64,000 nt of DNA from positions 2,660,483 to 2,724,482 of the forward strand of contig NW_021167081.1 in the NCBI RefSeq assembly GCF_003711515.1. The letters run 5' to 3'. Positions 35,301-46,867 of the stretch are shown here, piece by piece (position 1 is the stretch's first letter; the number at the start of each line of letters is the position of its first letter). The position numbers were made by a program, and so were the translations under genes. A model generated the notes under the pieces. The model was not told the origin of the DNA. It made no database searches and saw only the letters and a program-made list of their open reading frames with translations. Source of the DNA: Sodiomyces alkalinus F11 (taxonomy: Eukaryota > Ascomycota > Sordariomycetes > Glomerellales > Plectosphaerellaceae).

Positions 35301-35720
35301 TTTATAGTCTTCTACTTACTCTCTAATCTCCACTAAAGCTAGCTAAGCTTCTAGTCTATATCGGGATTCTACTCGTTAAACTATAGGTTACTAAGGATAA
35401 TATTCTTATAGCCTATATCGTATATATCGAACTTTATTATTTTAGTTTTATTCTAAATTTCAACCTAAAGGTATATAGTCTCCTAGCTAATAATAACTTC
35501 TTCTTAGGACTAGTTCTTTCCTGTATACGGAGTAATTTTATACTCGTCTTCTAGGTGTTTCCTAACCCAGGGTATAAAGAACTTTCTTACGGCTACTAGT
35601 AAGATAAAGTTTCCTGCTACGCCTATATCTAATAGTGCGGTTATCTTATATTTATCGAGTCGTATTCTCAGTTAAAGTCTTTATAATATACGACTATTTA
35701 GTCACGATAGTATTATCTGG
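32350..35720 (-). pseudogene. G1 pol relic (protease, RT, RNase H, integrase, chromodomain)
   Basis: Minus strand, N to C: protease remnant ALLDIGVAGNFI (near 35630; DSG now DIG); RT with YLDDILIFS (near 34475-34500), intact; RNase H with NPDKEYELEIDVSD and AFIAKKLSGLELNY (33930-34080); integrase core with VFVIIDRFTKYTLDI, IRDHGILYEIIIDRD (open frame 33128-33352) and a following QTDGQTE-like site (W/Q from TAG/TAA); then DIYKAQRILNYRETLDGTEYL-type chromodomain (32400-32480), quoted in part. This is the chromovirus order. Inactive through in-frame TAA/TAG. Confidence 0.86.
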
Positions 35721-36109
35721 TATAGTATATCTTACCCCTGGTATTATAGCCTATGTCTTAATAAATTCTTTAACGTGTATATCTATAAGGTTATCGGGCC
35801 GAAGATACCACTAAAGCAAACTTTACAAAGTATCACCGATACTAAGCAGGCGAATACAGCGTATAATAAGAAAAGCCTTTTCGAGGCACTAAACAAGAGT
35901 ATTAGGACTAAGAGGATAATAATAATAATAATAACACTGCCTTATCGTTATCCCTTAGTTTTGTATGGACGCGGATATTATCCGTGAATAGTTATCTACG
36001 GAGGCTTAACATTAAGTGGGCGAGGAGCGCTGACTAATCGGCGAGCTACGCGTCCTTTATCTATATAGGGGAACCGTCCCCAATAACCACTAAGAACCTA
36101 TTCGCCCTG

Positions 36110-37130
36110 CTAGCGTATTAGGTGTAATAATAGTAAGAGTTTAACTAGTAAATATAAATATAGAATAAAGCTATCCTATAATAGCTTATCGAATATACGG
36201 CGATAAAACGGGAATAAAAGAAGCTATTAGTCTATAACTACAAGACTCTAAGAGAGAACACGAGTATTACTAAGATTAATAACTAGGTATCCGCGGTTAA
36301 AGCCGGGAACCGTTTTAGGGTAAAAGCTCTTATACTCTAGCTAATTAAATAGACTTTAACTAAGCTAGAGCGCTCCTACTGGATATTATAGCGGAGCTAT
36401 AAATAGAAGCCTTTATCCTCTATACAGGATAACCTCAAGGCGTTTATTCGGCGAGAATACTTATCCCGCGATTGGTAGGATTTATATTACCGGAAGAAGC
36501 TTTATAAATTACGTATTATCGGCGACATAACGCTAGTAAGGTTATTCGAATAATAGGATAACTACTATCGCCTACAAGAGCAGGGGATATATAGTAGCGA
36601 AAAGGGTACTTATAAGTAGTTTAGGCGATTACCCGCACGGTTCCGCGATAAGCTTCAAGAGCGTCGGGTTAAGCTTAAGGAAGCTTGTATAGTAGCATAT
36701 AAGGCGTAGTTATTTTCGAAGATATACTCCCCGAATAAGAAGTCCGATTGCTGGAAAAGGTCCTACTCTTATTACTAGAAGGATAACGGTTTATCGAAAA
36801 GATGATAGTATATATCTGCTAAATAGTTGGAAAATACCGTAAAGGGATAATAATAAGCGATAAAGTCTTTATCCTCGATAACTATACCTAGCACCTAAAG
36901 GACCTTTAGGTTAGATAAGCCCTTTAATAAGGTCTACTATAATTATAGTAAAAAGAGATATTAGTCTATGGACTATTATAATAAGGACTATAAGAGTAAT
37001 AGTAAGGGCTTAGCGAAGAAAAGCGCTAATATAAGTAATATCTAGGTCTAAGCGGATTTAGCCCTTAATAACGATATACGGATTATAAAGATCCCTAATA
37101 GCCCGGGAAACGAGTCGGCGTAGTGTAGGG
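36110..37130 (+). pseudogene. G2 gag relic
   Basis: The plus-strand frame reads IQDNLKAFIRREYLSRDWQ, KLRIIGDITLVRLFE, RLPARFRDKLQERRVKLKE and ends with a knuckle near 36930-36990 where YYNYSKKRYQ replaces the expected CYNCSKKGHQ: TGC/TGT codons are now TAC/TAT. Gag packages element RNA. Preceding bases (35990-36110) show no feature. Confidence 0.65.
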
Positions 37131-37149
37131 GGTAAATACTATATCCGTA

Positions 37150-37856
37150 AAAGCCCTAAAATAAGTCCTATTCGGTAAAGTCACGCGAGGCGTAACGTAT
37201 ATTATCCGAGAGGGGCGCGAGGTTGAGCTAAGTATCGACTTAAACACGGGTATATAAGTCGATATTATTAGTCCCGCGCTAGTTAAATACTTAAAGCTAT
37301 AGCTATTAGGCGGAATCTACGCCCCGGCTCTAAAAGGGTTTAATAGCTAAGCGGTGAGTAATCGCAGAGTATACGGCTTAGCCTTTTACTTAGTAGATTC
37401 TAAGGGGAGGCCTAGACTGTTAAAGAGAGTATTTATTTATACGGACCGCCCGAAGGGGTCGGGTTACTTACTACTATCCAATAATAGTATAGGTTAAGAG
37501 AGTATCTTAATTGATATAGCTAACCGAATATTCGGTTTTAGGCCGCCCTTTATTACGGAACTCGAGTGTAAGGCTAGTAGGTAATAAACTAAAGGGTAAA
37601 GCCGTATATTATATACGTTAGTATAGCTACCACTATCGCGGAGAACGCCCTGGATATAATAATTCTATTAGTAGATAATAATAAACTATACTCTAAAGGC
37701 TTATATTTATCTTTTAGTCTATAATAGTTTAAAAATATAATCTTAGAAGGGATAGCGAAGGAATTACCTATACTAAAGGACATAGAATATTCTATTAATC
37801 TATACAAGGGAAAAAAGCCTTTATTCTCCTTTTATACCTATTCTTACCTATATAGC
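37150..37856 (+). pseudogene. G2 protease and pol N-terminal relic
   Basis: VELSIDLNTGIQVDIISPALVKYL begins near 37223 (quoted in part as LNTGIQVDIIS): the retropepsin DTG/DSG box, with the catalytic Asp apparently Asn. The frame goes on through FYLVDSKGRPRLLKRVF to LPILKDIEYSINLYKGKKP (near 37770), which matches the segment just before the RT domain. The SINE enters directly after YLYS at 37856. Confidence 0.65.
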
Positions 37857-38332
37857 GGGGGGGATAGCGTAGGTGGTAGACATGCCTGGTGGCCGCGCAA
37901 GGACATGGGTTCGAATCCCACTCCCCTTAATTATACGCGGTTTTTTTCGCGCGCGACCTTCCTGGAGCTCCTGCATGTTACAGGGGTCCCCGCACACTAG
38001 GAAAGATATTCATCAGCTTACGTGCTAATAAGTGGAACCACACTACCTCCTTCGGTATATACCCTCCTTAGGGGGGGAGGGTACGTACCTATCATATATA
38101 ATTAAGCATACCTACACACTTACTACGATCAAGCCCTAGAGCCTAGGAAACTACGGGGAGCGCGCACCACCACTTAAGGATAAGTCCCGGACAAATAACT
38201 CTGGTTCGCCGATTCTTTACTTTTATATACAGGTTATATAAATAACTAGATACTCGTTATAGGCTTAGTCTTCTTAATAGACTTATACTATAGCTCTAGG
38301 GCTATTTATACGTATTAAATAAAAAAACAAAA
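37857..38332 (+). mobile_element. SINE: tRNA-headed, A-tailed insertion in G2 with 12-bp duplication
   Basis: The 476-bp insert is flanked by TACCTATATAGC (37845-37856) and TACTTATATAGC (38333-38344), one C/T apart. It starts exactly with a tRNA-like sequence (GGGGGGGATAGCG) carrying A and B boxes, has a body of ~330 bp with normal CA/TG content (the only such island of this size inside the transposon block apart from part of the 49900 solo LTR), and ends with AAATAAAAAAACAAAA. The last ~45 bp before the tail (TATAGCTCTAGGGCT...ACGTATTAAAT) match the LINE A/B/C 3' end. It splits the G2 pol frame between YLYS and the RT start. No protein coding was seen. Confidence 0.85.
37858..37928 (+). promoter_or_regulatory. 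SINE head: tRNA-like RNA polymerase III promoter
   Basis: A box TAGCGTAGGTGG (37865-37876) and B box GGTTCGAATCC (37908-37918) fit the tRNA consensus; acceptor halves GGGGGGA and TCCCCTT pair with two G-T; T stem and variable loop (AGGAC) are tRNA-like. The D and anticodon arms pair poorly and no U33 is present, so it is not a working tRNA. A T7 run at 37941-37947 could terminate Pol III early. Confidence 0.75.
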
Positions 38333-38344
38333 TACTTATATAGC

Positions 38345-39319
38345 TTAAGGAGCTAAAGAAGTATATCGCTAAAGGAATAGCGAGCGGTTATATTTAGAAA
38401 TCGATTAGCTTAGCGGGATTATTAATCCTATTTATACCGAAGAAGAATAATAGTCTTTATCTATATATTAAGTATCGTAGACTAAACGCTGTCACGATTA
38501 AGAACCAGTACCTACTCCTACTAATCGGGGAATTACTAGATCGCTTTTCGGCCGCCTAGTAATTCCGAAAGGTTAATATCCGGGATACCTATTACCGGAT
38601 TCTGATTAAGAAAGAGGATTACTAAAAAACTATATTTAGGACACGGTATAGTTATTTTAAGTATATACTTATGCTATTTAGATTAATAAACACGCCTATA
38701 ATATTTTAGGTATACGTTTACTAAGCGCTCCCCGGTCTACTTAATATATACTATATTATATACCTCGACGATATCCTAACCTAGTCCTAAATTAAGGACC
38801 AATATATAAAGTACCTATAAGAGGTCCTTAAGAGGTTATAGCATTACTAACTATATACTAAACTATGAAAATACGAATTCTATAAGGACCGGGGTAGACT
38901 TTCTAGAGTTTATAGTAAGCTTTAGGGGTATTATAATAGACCTAAAAAGGGTAGAAACGGTAGCTGACTAGCTAGCGCCAGAGTCCTTTAAGAACGTATA
39001 AGTCTTCTTCGGATTCCCGAATTGCTATAAGAGATTTATTCAGGGGTACCCGAAAGTTATAATACTATTATCTACGCTACTAAAGGGTAGTAAGGCCGGT
39101 ATAAAGAAAGGACTATTCTATTTTCCGCTAGAGGCTTAAGAAGCCTTTACAAAGCTAAAGGTCGCTATTAGCTAAGCGCCTATTCTACGCGATTAGAACC
39201 CTATATTAGATTCTAGAGTTAAGATAAACGTGTTAGATAAAGTAGTATCCGGAATTCTGAGTTAGAAGTACGACTTATAGTAACGACTAATTACCTACTA
39301 CTCGCGAAAGCTTACCGGT
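38345..39319 (+). pseudogene. G2 reverse transcriptase and RNase H start
   Basis: LKELKKYIAKGIASGYI opens the RT fingers; then LFIPKKNNSLYLYIKYRRLN, a KTIFRTRYSYFKY segment and the catalytic box YLDDIL at 38761-38778 with both Asp intact, then the RNase H approach VLDKVVSG and PYYSRKLTG at 39290-39319. Stops are RIP-type. The rest of RNase H is at 46225. Confidence 0.85.
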
Positions 39320-39527
39320 TAGTACGGATTAACCCTGATATAAAGGATCCGGCTATATTCCGGATCTTCCTAACTAGGCGCTTAGTTAACGGACCTATAT
39401 CGCTAGGTTATCGCTATCTTATACCTAGCCTAGGGCTATAGACTTTTCTCTTTTTTTCTTCCTTACTTCTAGATAATCTATAATTATAACCCTACTTAGT
39501 GCCACGACCTATAACTAATCGTTTAGA
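39320..39527 (+). repeat. G3 5' LTR
   Basis: Starts TAGTACGGATTAACCC; aligns with the 3' LTR and both G4 LTRs (213 bp each). The last bases (TCGTTTAGA) are diverged. The sequence after it, TATCTAAAACTTAGCGA, is shared with G4 and must include the primer site; no tRNA match was recognised. Confidence 0.85.
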
Positions 39528-39599
39528 TATCTAAAACTTAGCGATAGCTATACGCTACGCTAGTAATAGATTAGGATCCTAACGCTACTATCTAGCGAC

Positions 39600-41000
39600 C
39601 TATTAAAATAAAATAAGTCGCGGAGTGGATAAACTAACGGTTCGAAGGAAACGACTCAGCCTTAAATATAAGGCTAGGCTCTCTTTAAAAATAATATACC
39701 GATATTAATATAAGGCTTATCACGATATAGGGATACTACTCGGAACTACGCTAGTTTATAAACCGGTAACGCGGAAGAGAAAAGACTAATAAGCGATAAC
39801 GTCTATTAGTCGAATAGCTTATAGCCCGGCTCCTAGAATTACCTATTCCGTAGAACCTAATACTGCCTAACTTACATATTCCGGCTCCTTTATAGACCCT
39901 AATAATTCTTATACTAGTAAAGTCTACTATATTACCGGTTATATTACTAGCGCTATAGCCGATAATAATAGTAGTCGCCCCGACCTTAACGGCGGCGCCC
40001 TATAAGATTATAAATAGCCCGGCGAAGTTCTTAGGGACGCGAGTATACTAAAACGTATAAGCCTACGAGATATAGTAGAAGCTTATAATTAATAGCGATT
40101 TACTCTAGAATAATATATAAGCTTAGTATATAATCTATAATTACCTAGGACCCGAAGTATAATAGGTTATATAGGCCTTTTATAAAAGTAACGGACCGGG
40201 TAAGCATATAAAGGCTAATACCTTTATAGCGTATCTTAACTATATATATCTTAACCTTATAAAATAATCGCGGGCTATCTAAGCCTGACGTATAATTCGT
40301 TAATAATCCGATAAGTCGTTTGCTACCTTCCTACCCCGTTTTAAAAGATAGATCGCCTTTACGAGCGGTACTAAATAGGAAGCTACTATATAGATTTTAT
40401 TCCTTAAAGAAGCGATTACCTCGTGATTTAAGGATAAGCTTATCTCCGCCCGTATCCTTAGTAACCACTATACTATATAGGTTAATAGCGTGTAAAACAT
40501 CGCCGGGAAACTTAAAAAATACTAATTCGAATAAAACTACGATAATAAGCTTAAGACTACGTAGCCGCGAAGAAGGATACCGATACTAATATAAAGATAA
40601 GTGGGGTAAACCGTATTAGCAATAGGAAAGCGAAGTGAGAGACTCGGATATACTATAACTATAATAAAAAGGGGTATATCGCGCGGAACTATAAAAAGCT
40701 AAATGAAAACTAAGATATAGTCCGGAAGGTTAAAGAGTCTCGCGTAAAGGATCGCGATCAAAGAGAGGATAAGTTAACTAATAAGGGCGACTCGGAAAAA
40801 GAATAGCTTTAACACGAAAATAAGTATTAAAGCCGATAGCCGCGATATAGCGGGAGTAAGAGGCGTTTAAAGTATATACTAGTAATAACCCGGTACTTAT
40901 AATAGCTAAAGTAAATAAACGGCGTATCCTTACTCTTATTAATACTAATTACGACTACTATACTACTATAAGTAAATAGCTTACCTAAAGACTCTAATCA
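39600..41000 (+). pseudogene. G3 gag relic with all zinc ligands converted to Tyr
   Basis: Plus-strand gag with FLGTRVYQNVQAYEIQQK, YIIYNYLGPEVQQVIQAF and FKDKLISARILSNHYTIQV, ending in a knuckle at 40651-40692. The knuckle reads YYNYNKKGYIARNY where CX2CX4HX4C (CYNCNKKGHIARNC) is expected: three Cys codons TGY and one His codon CAY are all TAY. Confidence 0.7.
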
Positions 41001-44000
41001 CTATTAGTCGATAAAACGAATCGATTACTAAATACCTTCTCGGAAGGTACTAAGACTCTTAGTAGCACGGGGATTGCTATCTACGAACTTAATAATAGCG
41101 GCTACACGTAAAGGATATTGATATATATAGTGCCCGGGCTTAATTAATACATTTACCTCGGGAAGCCCTAGATAGAATAAAATAATATAATACACTACGC
41201 TAAGGATCAATAACTTTATTACGGAGTAGCTAGATTAAATATACGACTTTATCACGAAAATAAACCTATTAGAGTATAAGCTATCTATAACGCTTATTTA
41301 GTTATTAGATCCGTGTTCGCGGGTATTATACGATAATTATAATAAAAGGGCGAAAAAGTCTTAGTCTAAGGGGTAAGCTTAAAAGATATAGAAAAAGCGT
41401 TAAATAAGAAATAACCGGTAGACCCGAAGGACTTTATACCTAAAAGGCTACTACGAGAATTCGGCGACTTATTTACGCCCGATGAGGCTAACTAATTTTC
41501 GGTATAGTAACCAGGAGCTAACTATAAGGTAAACCTTATACCCGGAAGCGATAATAAGGAATTATCGCTTCCTTAAGGGCCGCCTTATAATATAATAAGA
41601 GAAGAACTCCTAGTATGACGGAAAACACTTACTAATCTAATAGATAAGGGACTTATCCGTGCTAGTAGTTTAGAAGCCGCGGCTTTTATTCTTTTTATAA
41701 CGAAGCTAGGCGGAGGATTTTATTTTTATTATTATTATTAAATATTAAATACGATTGCTAAGTAAGATTAGTACTTACTCCTTTTAATCGCTAAGATACT
41801 ATAAAACCTAAGCTAAGCGAAATAGTTTATAAAGCTTAATATAATCATTACTTTCTATACGATTAGGATAGCCCTAGGATACGAATATAAGACTATATTC
41901 TAAACTCGATTTAGGCTTTTGGAATAGCTTGTCTCCGTATTCGGCTAAAGTAAAGCCCCCGCGACTTTCTAGCGATATATTAATAAAACGCTATAGCCTT
42001 TCCTAAATAACTTTGTTACCCCTTATATTAATAATATCCTAATTTACTTTAGTAGGAGTTAGGCTCATAATAAGGCGAAGGTAAAATAAGTACTCCGCGC
42101 GTTTATAGACGCTAGCCTAAACCTAGATTAGTTAAAATATAAGTTTAGCGTCAAAATAGTAAAGTACCTAGGATTTATAATCTACGTGGGGAAAAGCGTA
42201 TCTTATTACCTAAAGAAGTTATAAGCTATCCGCGAGTAAAAAGCGTTTATAACGGTTAAGAGCGTACGAAGCTTTTTAGGGTTTATAAATTATTACCGGA
42301 TATTTATTAAGGACTTTTCGGGGATCTCCGCTTTATTAATAGCACTTACTAAGACGGATTATACCTTTTAATAGGGTCGTAAGGAAGGAATAGCCTTTTA
42401 TAAGCTAAAGGCGAGGTTCTAAGAAGGACCGATACTAAAATAATAGAACTTAATAAATAAGATATTTATTAAGATAGACTATTTAGAATTCGTCCTTAGG
42501 GGTAGCCTAATAAAAGAAGATATAGATTAAATTCGCTATATAGTCGTATATTAGATCTATAAACTTAATCAAGCGGAATAAAACTCCCTAATTTATAATA
42601 AGGAAATACTAAGAATTATAAGTTATTTAGTAATATAACGGGCTAAGCTTTTTAGTTATAGGTAACTTATAGTTCTCTCCGACTATATAGCCCTTAAATA
42701 CTTTATAATAAAGCACACGCTTACTAAGCGATAAAGCTAATAGGCCGGTAAGCTTATATAGTTTAACCTTATACTTAAGCATAGGAAAGGAAAGGATAAC
42801 GCGATAGCGGATACCCTCTTATATTTATAATAAGATAAGCCCTAAGATATAATAGATAAATAGTAATAACTTTATTATATTTAATTAATTCTCGATACTA
42901 TAATTATACTTAGTATTCGTAGTCTTAATAGTAGCTAAATAGTCTTTAAGGCGGACTAAAAGCTATAATAAGTATAGAATAAAACGCTTATAACCGATTA
43001 ATAGTATTAAGGAGCCTTATTCGCGGTTATTAAAGAAGAATATTAGTTCTTACTATTATTAGAATTAAAGTTATAAATAGATAAGTCTTTAGTCTCGACG
43101 ACCGTGTTATTACTATCCCGCGACTAAATCTAGGTGCCCGGGTCTCTTAAAGAGTCGATAATATAAGGCAGGAATACCTAGTTAATTCACGACTTAGTAA
43201 TTAGAAGATACCCCGGACACGAAAATACTATCGCCTTAATAACGCGTTATTTCTTCTAGCCGAGGATAATTAAGAATATCCGATAATTCGTCCGGAACTA
43301 TAATATTTACAGAAAGAGGTATATATAGAGGAACACGAAATAGGGTCTTTTACGCCCCTTCCCTATTCTAAAATAAATAGTAAGCAAATTATTAATAGAC
43401 TTTATAACGGATCTACTACTAGCCGGCGAGAAGAAGGCGCGCTACTTTTAGGTTATTATAGACCGCCTAACTAAGGCGATAATATTAGAAGCGATAAAGA
43501 TAATACAAGCCGAAGCTTACGCAGAATAGCTTTTATACTACTATTTCCGGGTTTACAGAATACCTAGGTTAATTATTAGTAACTAGGGTTCGAATTAGAT
43601 ATAAAGGTTCTAAAAGCACTTTTACGAGCTTATACGGATATCACGTAAGCTTAGTATAGTATACTACCCTTAGAGTAAAAAAGTAATAAAGCGTATAAAC
43701 TAAGAAGTATAAGCGTATTTATAAGCTTTTATCCATTACGCTTACGATAATTGGGATCGCCTATAGCCTATATTATAACTACCTCTAAATAACTATAAGA
43801 GCTTTATAATAGGGTTTAGTCCTTTCTTCTTAGAATATAGCTATTATATTAACCCGATCTAGATAACTAAGGAGCCCTTTATAGAATCTAGAGTCTTAAT
43901 AGCCTATAACGTACTACGCCGTTTATAGGAAACGACGAAGTTCGCCTAGGCCGTGATTATATCGATATAGCTTAGAAATAAGGAGTCTATTAACTAATAT

Positions 44001-44480
44001 TATATACCGGCTAAGTGTTTTAAGGTTATTAACTTAGTTTAGCTATTGTTAGATACCTATTCGACTCCGTGATTATCCCGTAAGCTTAACTGGCTTTATT
44101 AAAATACCGAGTTATAAAAGTAATTAGCCTATATATAGTTAAGCTCGCTATATTATTATAGACTTACCCCCGATTCTACGTAGACTTAGTACGTTACGTA
44201 GGCGATAACCCCCTCCCGGTATAGATAGCGAATAACCCTTAACTACCGCTTATATAAGAAGTACCCGATAGCGAAGAATAAAAAGTTAAGGAAATCCTCT
44301 ACGTAAGGATAAAGAGGTAAGGTAAGGAATTAAGATATAAGGTACTAGTATAATAGGTAGGATATTATAAGCCTACCTAGAAACTGCTAAAACTATTAGC
44401 GTAAATACGGGTACTTAATAAGTTTAAAAGGAAATTTGGCTTAGTAATAACGAATGATAGCCTATTAAATACCTTCGCGA
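41000..44480 (+). pseudogene. G3 pol relic (protease to chromodomain)
   Basis: RT motif YINNIL at 42024-42041, where YIDDIL is expected; both catalytic Asp codons changed GAT to AAT in TG contexts. Upstream are PEDFTRPDEA-like RT entry and LIAKI-Y-L segments; RNase H around 42400-42850; integrase 43000-44200 with a VDFITDLLLAG-type segment near 43395 and the downstream EFAYN-like region; a chromodomain-like EILYVRIKR-GKELRYKVL near 44291-44400. G4 shows the same domain series in mirror image. Limits approximate. Confidence 0.8.
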
Positions 44481-44544
44481 TATTATAATATAGGAGCCGA
44501 TATATAAGCGATTATATCGTGATAATTAGAAAGGAGTAAAAGTC

Positions 44545-45560
44545 GGATTTAGTTTATACCGGATAGGCCCCGCGCCCTAGCTAAGCTTAATATAAGCCTA
44601 GATTAATATCCTTAGCCTTAAAATTACTATTTGTAGGATTATCGACTTCCGTAAAAGTCTTACCTTTATCGCTCTATTATAGATCGGAGTCTATCTTCTT
44701 AACCTTATTATTATCTATATTATTATCTTTATTATCGTTATTATCGGGGATTATAACCGTGTTAGCGATAACTATACCTGTAAACGTAAAAGTCTATTTA
44801 TACTCCGTAAATTATTAGAGTTCGGAGATTATAATATTAGCGCGACTAAGTATAAGTATCTCCCTAAATAGCTAAGTATACTCCCTTAGCTTTATAAGAC
44901 TAAGGCGCTTAAAGTCTTTATTCGATAACATTAACCCCGATGAAAGAGTAAGAGTAATAAAATAGGTGTTCTTTTCTGTTACGATATTAGGAGAGACCGG
45001 GCCCGATACTATTACCTTACCTATAACCTTATAAGAAGGAGATAAAGCTAGCTATTCCGCCCTAATAATAACCTCCTCCGGAGGCGATATATTTAGTCCT
45101 AATACTATCTTTTCTATAATCTTTAAGGGAGGAGGAAAGACTAACGTTATTATCTTATTAGCGACCTTTATTACCGGAGGAAATAAGCCTAGTTTAGTTA
45201 CCTTATGAATAACTTTAGGAAAAGGTAGTAAGGCTAATTACGGTACTATCTTTTCTTAGACCTCCTAAAGAGGAGAAAGGGCTAGCGCGATTACTATATT
45301 AGGAGCCTCTGCGAGATATATAGCTACGGGTAATATCGCTATTATCGCTTCCTTAGCTATAAGAGTATCCTAGAATACCGCGTAGGCGTTAAGATACGGT
45401 TTTTACTCCTAGGAGAAAGGTTAGCGATACGGTTATAATCTTAAAGGGGGAGGTCGTATTATAGGGGCGTTTTTATTATTATCGCTAATCAGGGTAGCCG
45501 TCTTAAATAACCTTTACACGTAGCCTTTAAAATATATTAGGAGAGGAGTATACCAGTATA
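44545..45560 (-). pseudogene. Antisense accessory ORF of G3
   Basis: Minus-strand frame N to C: RLFKTATLISDNNKN, repeated hydrophobic units of the type LALSP(P/L)-EV separated by Val/Ile-rich stretches, GPVSPNIVTEKNTYF, KDFKRLSLIKLREY, then an Asp/Asn/Lys-rich segment (IPDNNDNKDNN) and a C-terminal KDINLGLYQA with stop near 44590. The G4 copy at 50530-51481 shares the frame throughout. In a hand alignment of about 95 codons, differences fall 27/16/21 at codon positions 1/2/3 of this frame, with the second position lowest, as expected if the antisense strand is the coding one. Function unknown. Confidence 0.5.
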
Positions 45561-46009
45561 TCTTCGTAAAGTATATATAGTATATTTTTCCTCTAATTAG
45601 TCTAGCTATGATAAATGTGCTTATACTTTCTATGAGCGATATCGCGTGTATAAAGGAGGTAAGGCTTATTATAAAGGCTACTAAAAGGGAAGAACGAGTA
45701 TATACGGAACTACTATTACTATTATTATTATTATTAAAGGTAGGGAGAGGAGTAGAGGAAAATGAAGTCTACGAGGAAAATAGAGACGATATATCTACGG
45801 ATAGGATCAACGCGAGGGAGGCCTATATTACTATTTCGGGCACGTAAATAAAGGTTAGTAAGTGACTGAAGATTTCTTTAATATCGAGGTAAGGGTAAGG
45901 TAAGATAAAAGGACGCGATTATCCCTTTATTACAGCGACGTAAAGGGAAGCCGAACTATAATAGGGACACGCGGTTACGTAACCCCTGGAGGGAGAGGAG
46001 GGAGGATAA

Positions 46010-46224
46010 TATTACGGGTTAACCCCGATATAAAGAATCCGGGTATACTCTAGATCTTCCTAACTACGCACTTAGTTAACAGACCTGTATCGCTAGGTTA
46101 TCGGTACCTTATAGTTAGCCTAGCGCTATAGACTTTTCTTATTTTTCTATCTTCCATTCTTAGTTCTAGATAATCCATTATTACGACCTTACTTAGTACT
46201 ATAAGCTATAACCAGTCGCTTATA
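46010..46224 (+). repeat. G3 3' LTR (215 bp)
   Basis: Starts TATTACGGGTTAACCCCG directly after the polypurine tract, ends TCGCTTATA; followed by CCGAT, then the G2 RNase H frame resumes. Confidence 0.88.
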
Positions 46225-46867
46225 CCGATATAGAGTAATAGTAGGCTCTAGGATAATAGGAGTTATTAGCTATTATAGAAAGCTTAGAGTACGAAAGATA
46301 CTATCTTAAAGGTAAAGAGCAGGCGTTTATAGTCCTAAAAAACTATAAAGCGCTATAACGCGTATTACGGGCGCTAGTATAAAACGTTCGCGGAAGGCTT
46401 ACTAGATAGGTATATTAGCTTATATTATTTAATTTTAAGCTATAGTATCGCCCGGGAAAGATAAACATAGCGGATAAGCTATTCAGGAGGCTAGACTATA
46501 TAAAAAGGGAAATATTATATAGCGATATCCTTTTTGCCCTTTATAGTAAGCTAAGTCTAATTAATACAATATAGGCGAGCGCTTACCGATAAATAGTATA
46601 AGTCTATATTACCCCGGAAAAAGCAGTCCTTCTTATATATATAGGCCGCCCGGAGGTTACTTTAGGAGGAGGATCTTAGGTCTAAAAGATAACGAGGTCG
46701 CTCCGCTAAGCGAAGATATTATATAGCTAAGCTTTAGAGTAGAACGATAAGGGTAATATCTACCTCTAAGCCTAGTGGATAGCACCTTATATATTATTAT
46801 CCTAGCGATTACACGGGTAAAGAAAAACCGCGGTAATAAAACAATAGCCTAGTAGGCCTCCGCTAAT
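46225..46867 (+). pseudogene. G2 RNase H C-terminal part and unassigned tail
   Basis: IEQQALGQQELLAIIESL, ERYYLKGKEQAFIVL and LQYRPGKINIADKL (46225-46500) complete the G2 RNase H and connection region split by G3. Beyond about 46600 similarity to integrase is not seen; 46600-46867 shows nothing clear. Confidence 0.75.

Larger units (their letters stand above)
31039..35990 (-). mobile_element. G1: Ty3/Gypsy chromovirus-type element, 5' end lost
   Basis: Minus-strand element inserted in LINE B (flank CGCCT at 31034-31038). The 3' LTR (31039-31555) is followed, in element terms preceded, by a pyrimidine run CCTCCCTCCTTCT (31559-31571), the polypurine tract on the coding strand. Integrase, RNase H, RT and a protease remnant follow to about 35720. 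Gag and the 5' LTR are missing; the sequence joins G2 near 35990 without the expected second CGCCT and LINE continuation, so a deletion or rearrangement is likely. Confidence 0.82.
35990..39319 (+). mobile_element. G2: Ty3/Gypsy element, 5' portion
   Basis: Plus-strand Gypsy beginning somewhere near 35990; no 5' LTR was identified. Order is gag, protease, RT, RNase H start. The RNase H frame breaks at 39319 (YYSRKLTG) and continues at 46225 (IEQQALGQQELLAII), the gap being Gypsy G3 with its CCGGT/CCGAT duplication. A SINE interrupts the protease-RT junction. Confidence 0.8.
39320..46224 (+). mobile_element. G3: Ty3/Gypsy chromovirus-type element inserted in G2
   Basis: LTRs at 39320-39527 and 46010-46224; duplication CCGGT (39315-39319) / CCGAT (46225-46229). 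Consensus LTR ends TGTTACGGG...TCGTTAACA. A polypurine tract GGAGGGAGAGGAGGGAGGA (45988-46006) precedes the 3' LTR. Gag, protease, RT, RNase H, integrase and chromodomain are followed by ~1.5 kb with an antisense ORF. G4 at 49013-56750 is the same family in opposite orientation, so the two form a large inverted pair. Heavily RIPed. Confidence 0.9.

Noticed and set aside
37858..37928. A functional tRNA gene
   Set aside because: A and B boxes and T arm are good, but D and anticodon stems mispair, U33 is missing and no isotype fits. The location at the exact start of a duplicated, A-tailed insert makes it a SINE head.
40320..40589. Plus-strand ORF of 89 codons in G3
   Set aside because: Out of frame with the recognisable gag reading over the same bases.
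45608..45847. Plus-strand ORF with a poly-Leu run
   Set aside because: Lies in the G3 3' region; the Leu run comes from a CTA/TTA microsatellite and the frame has no counterpart in G4.
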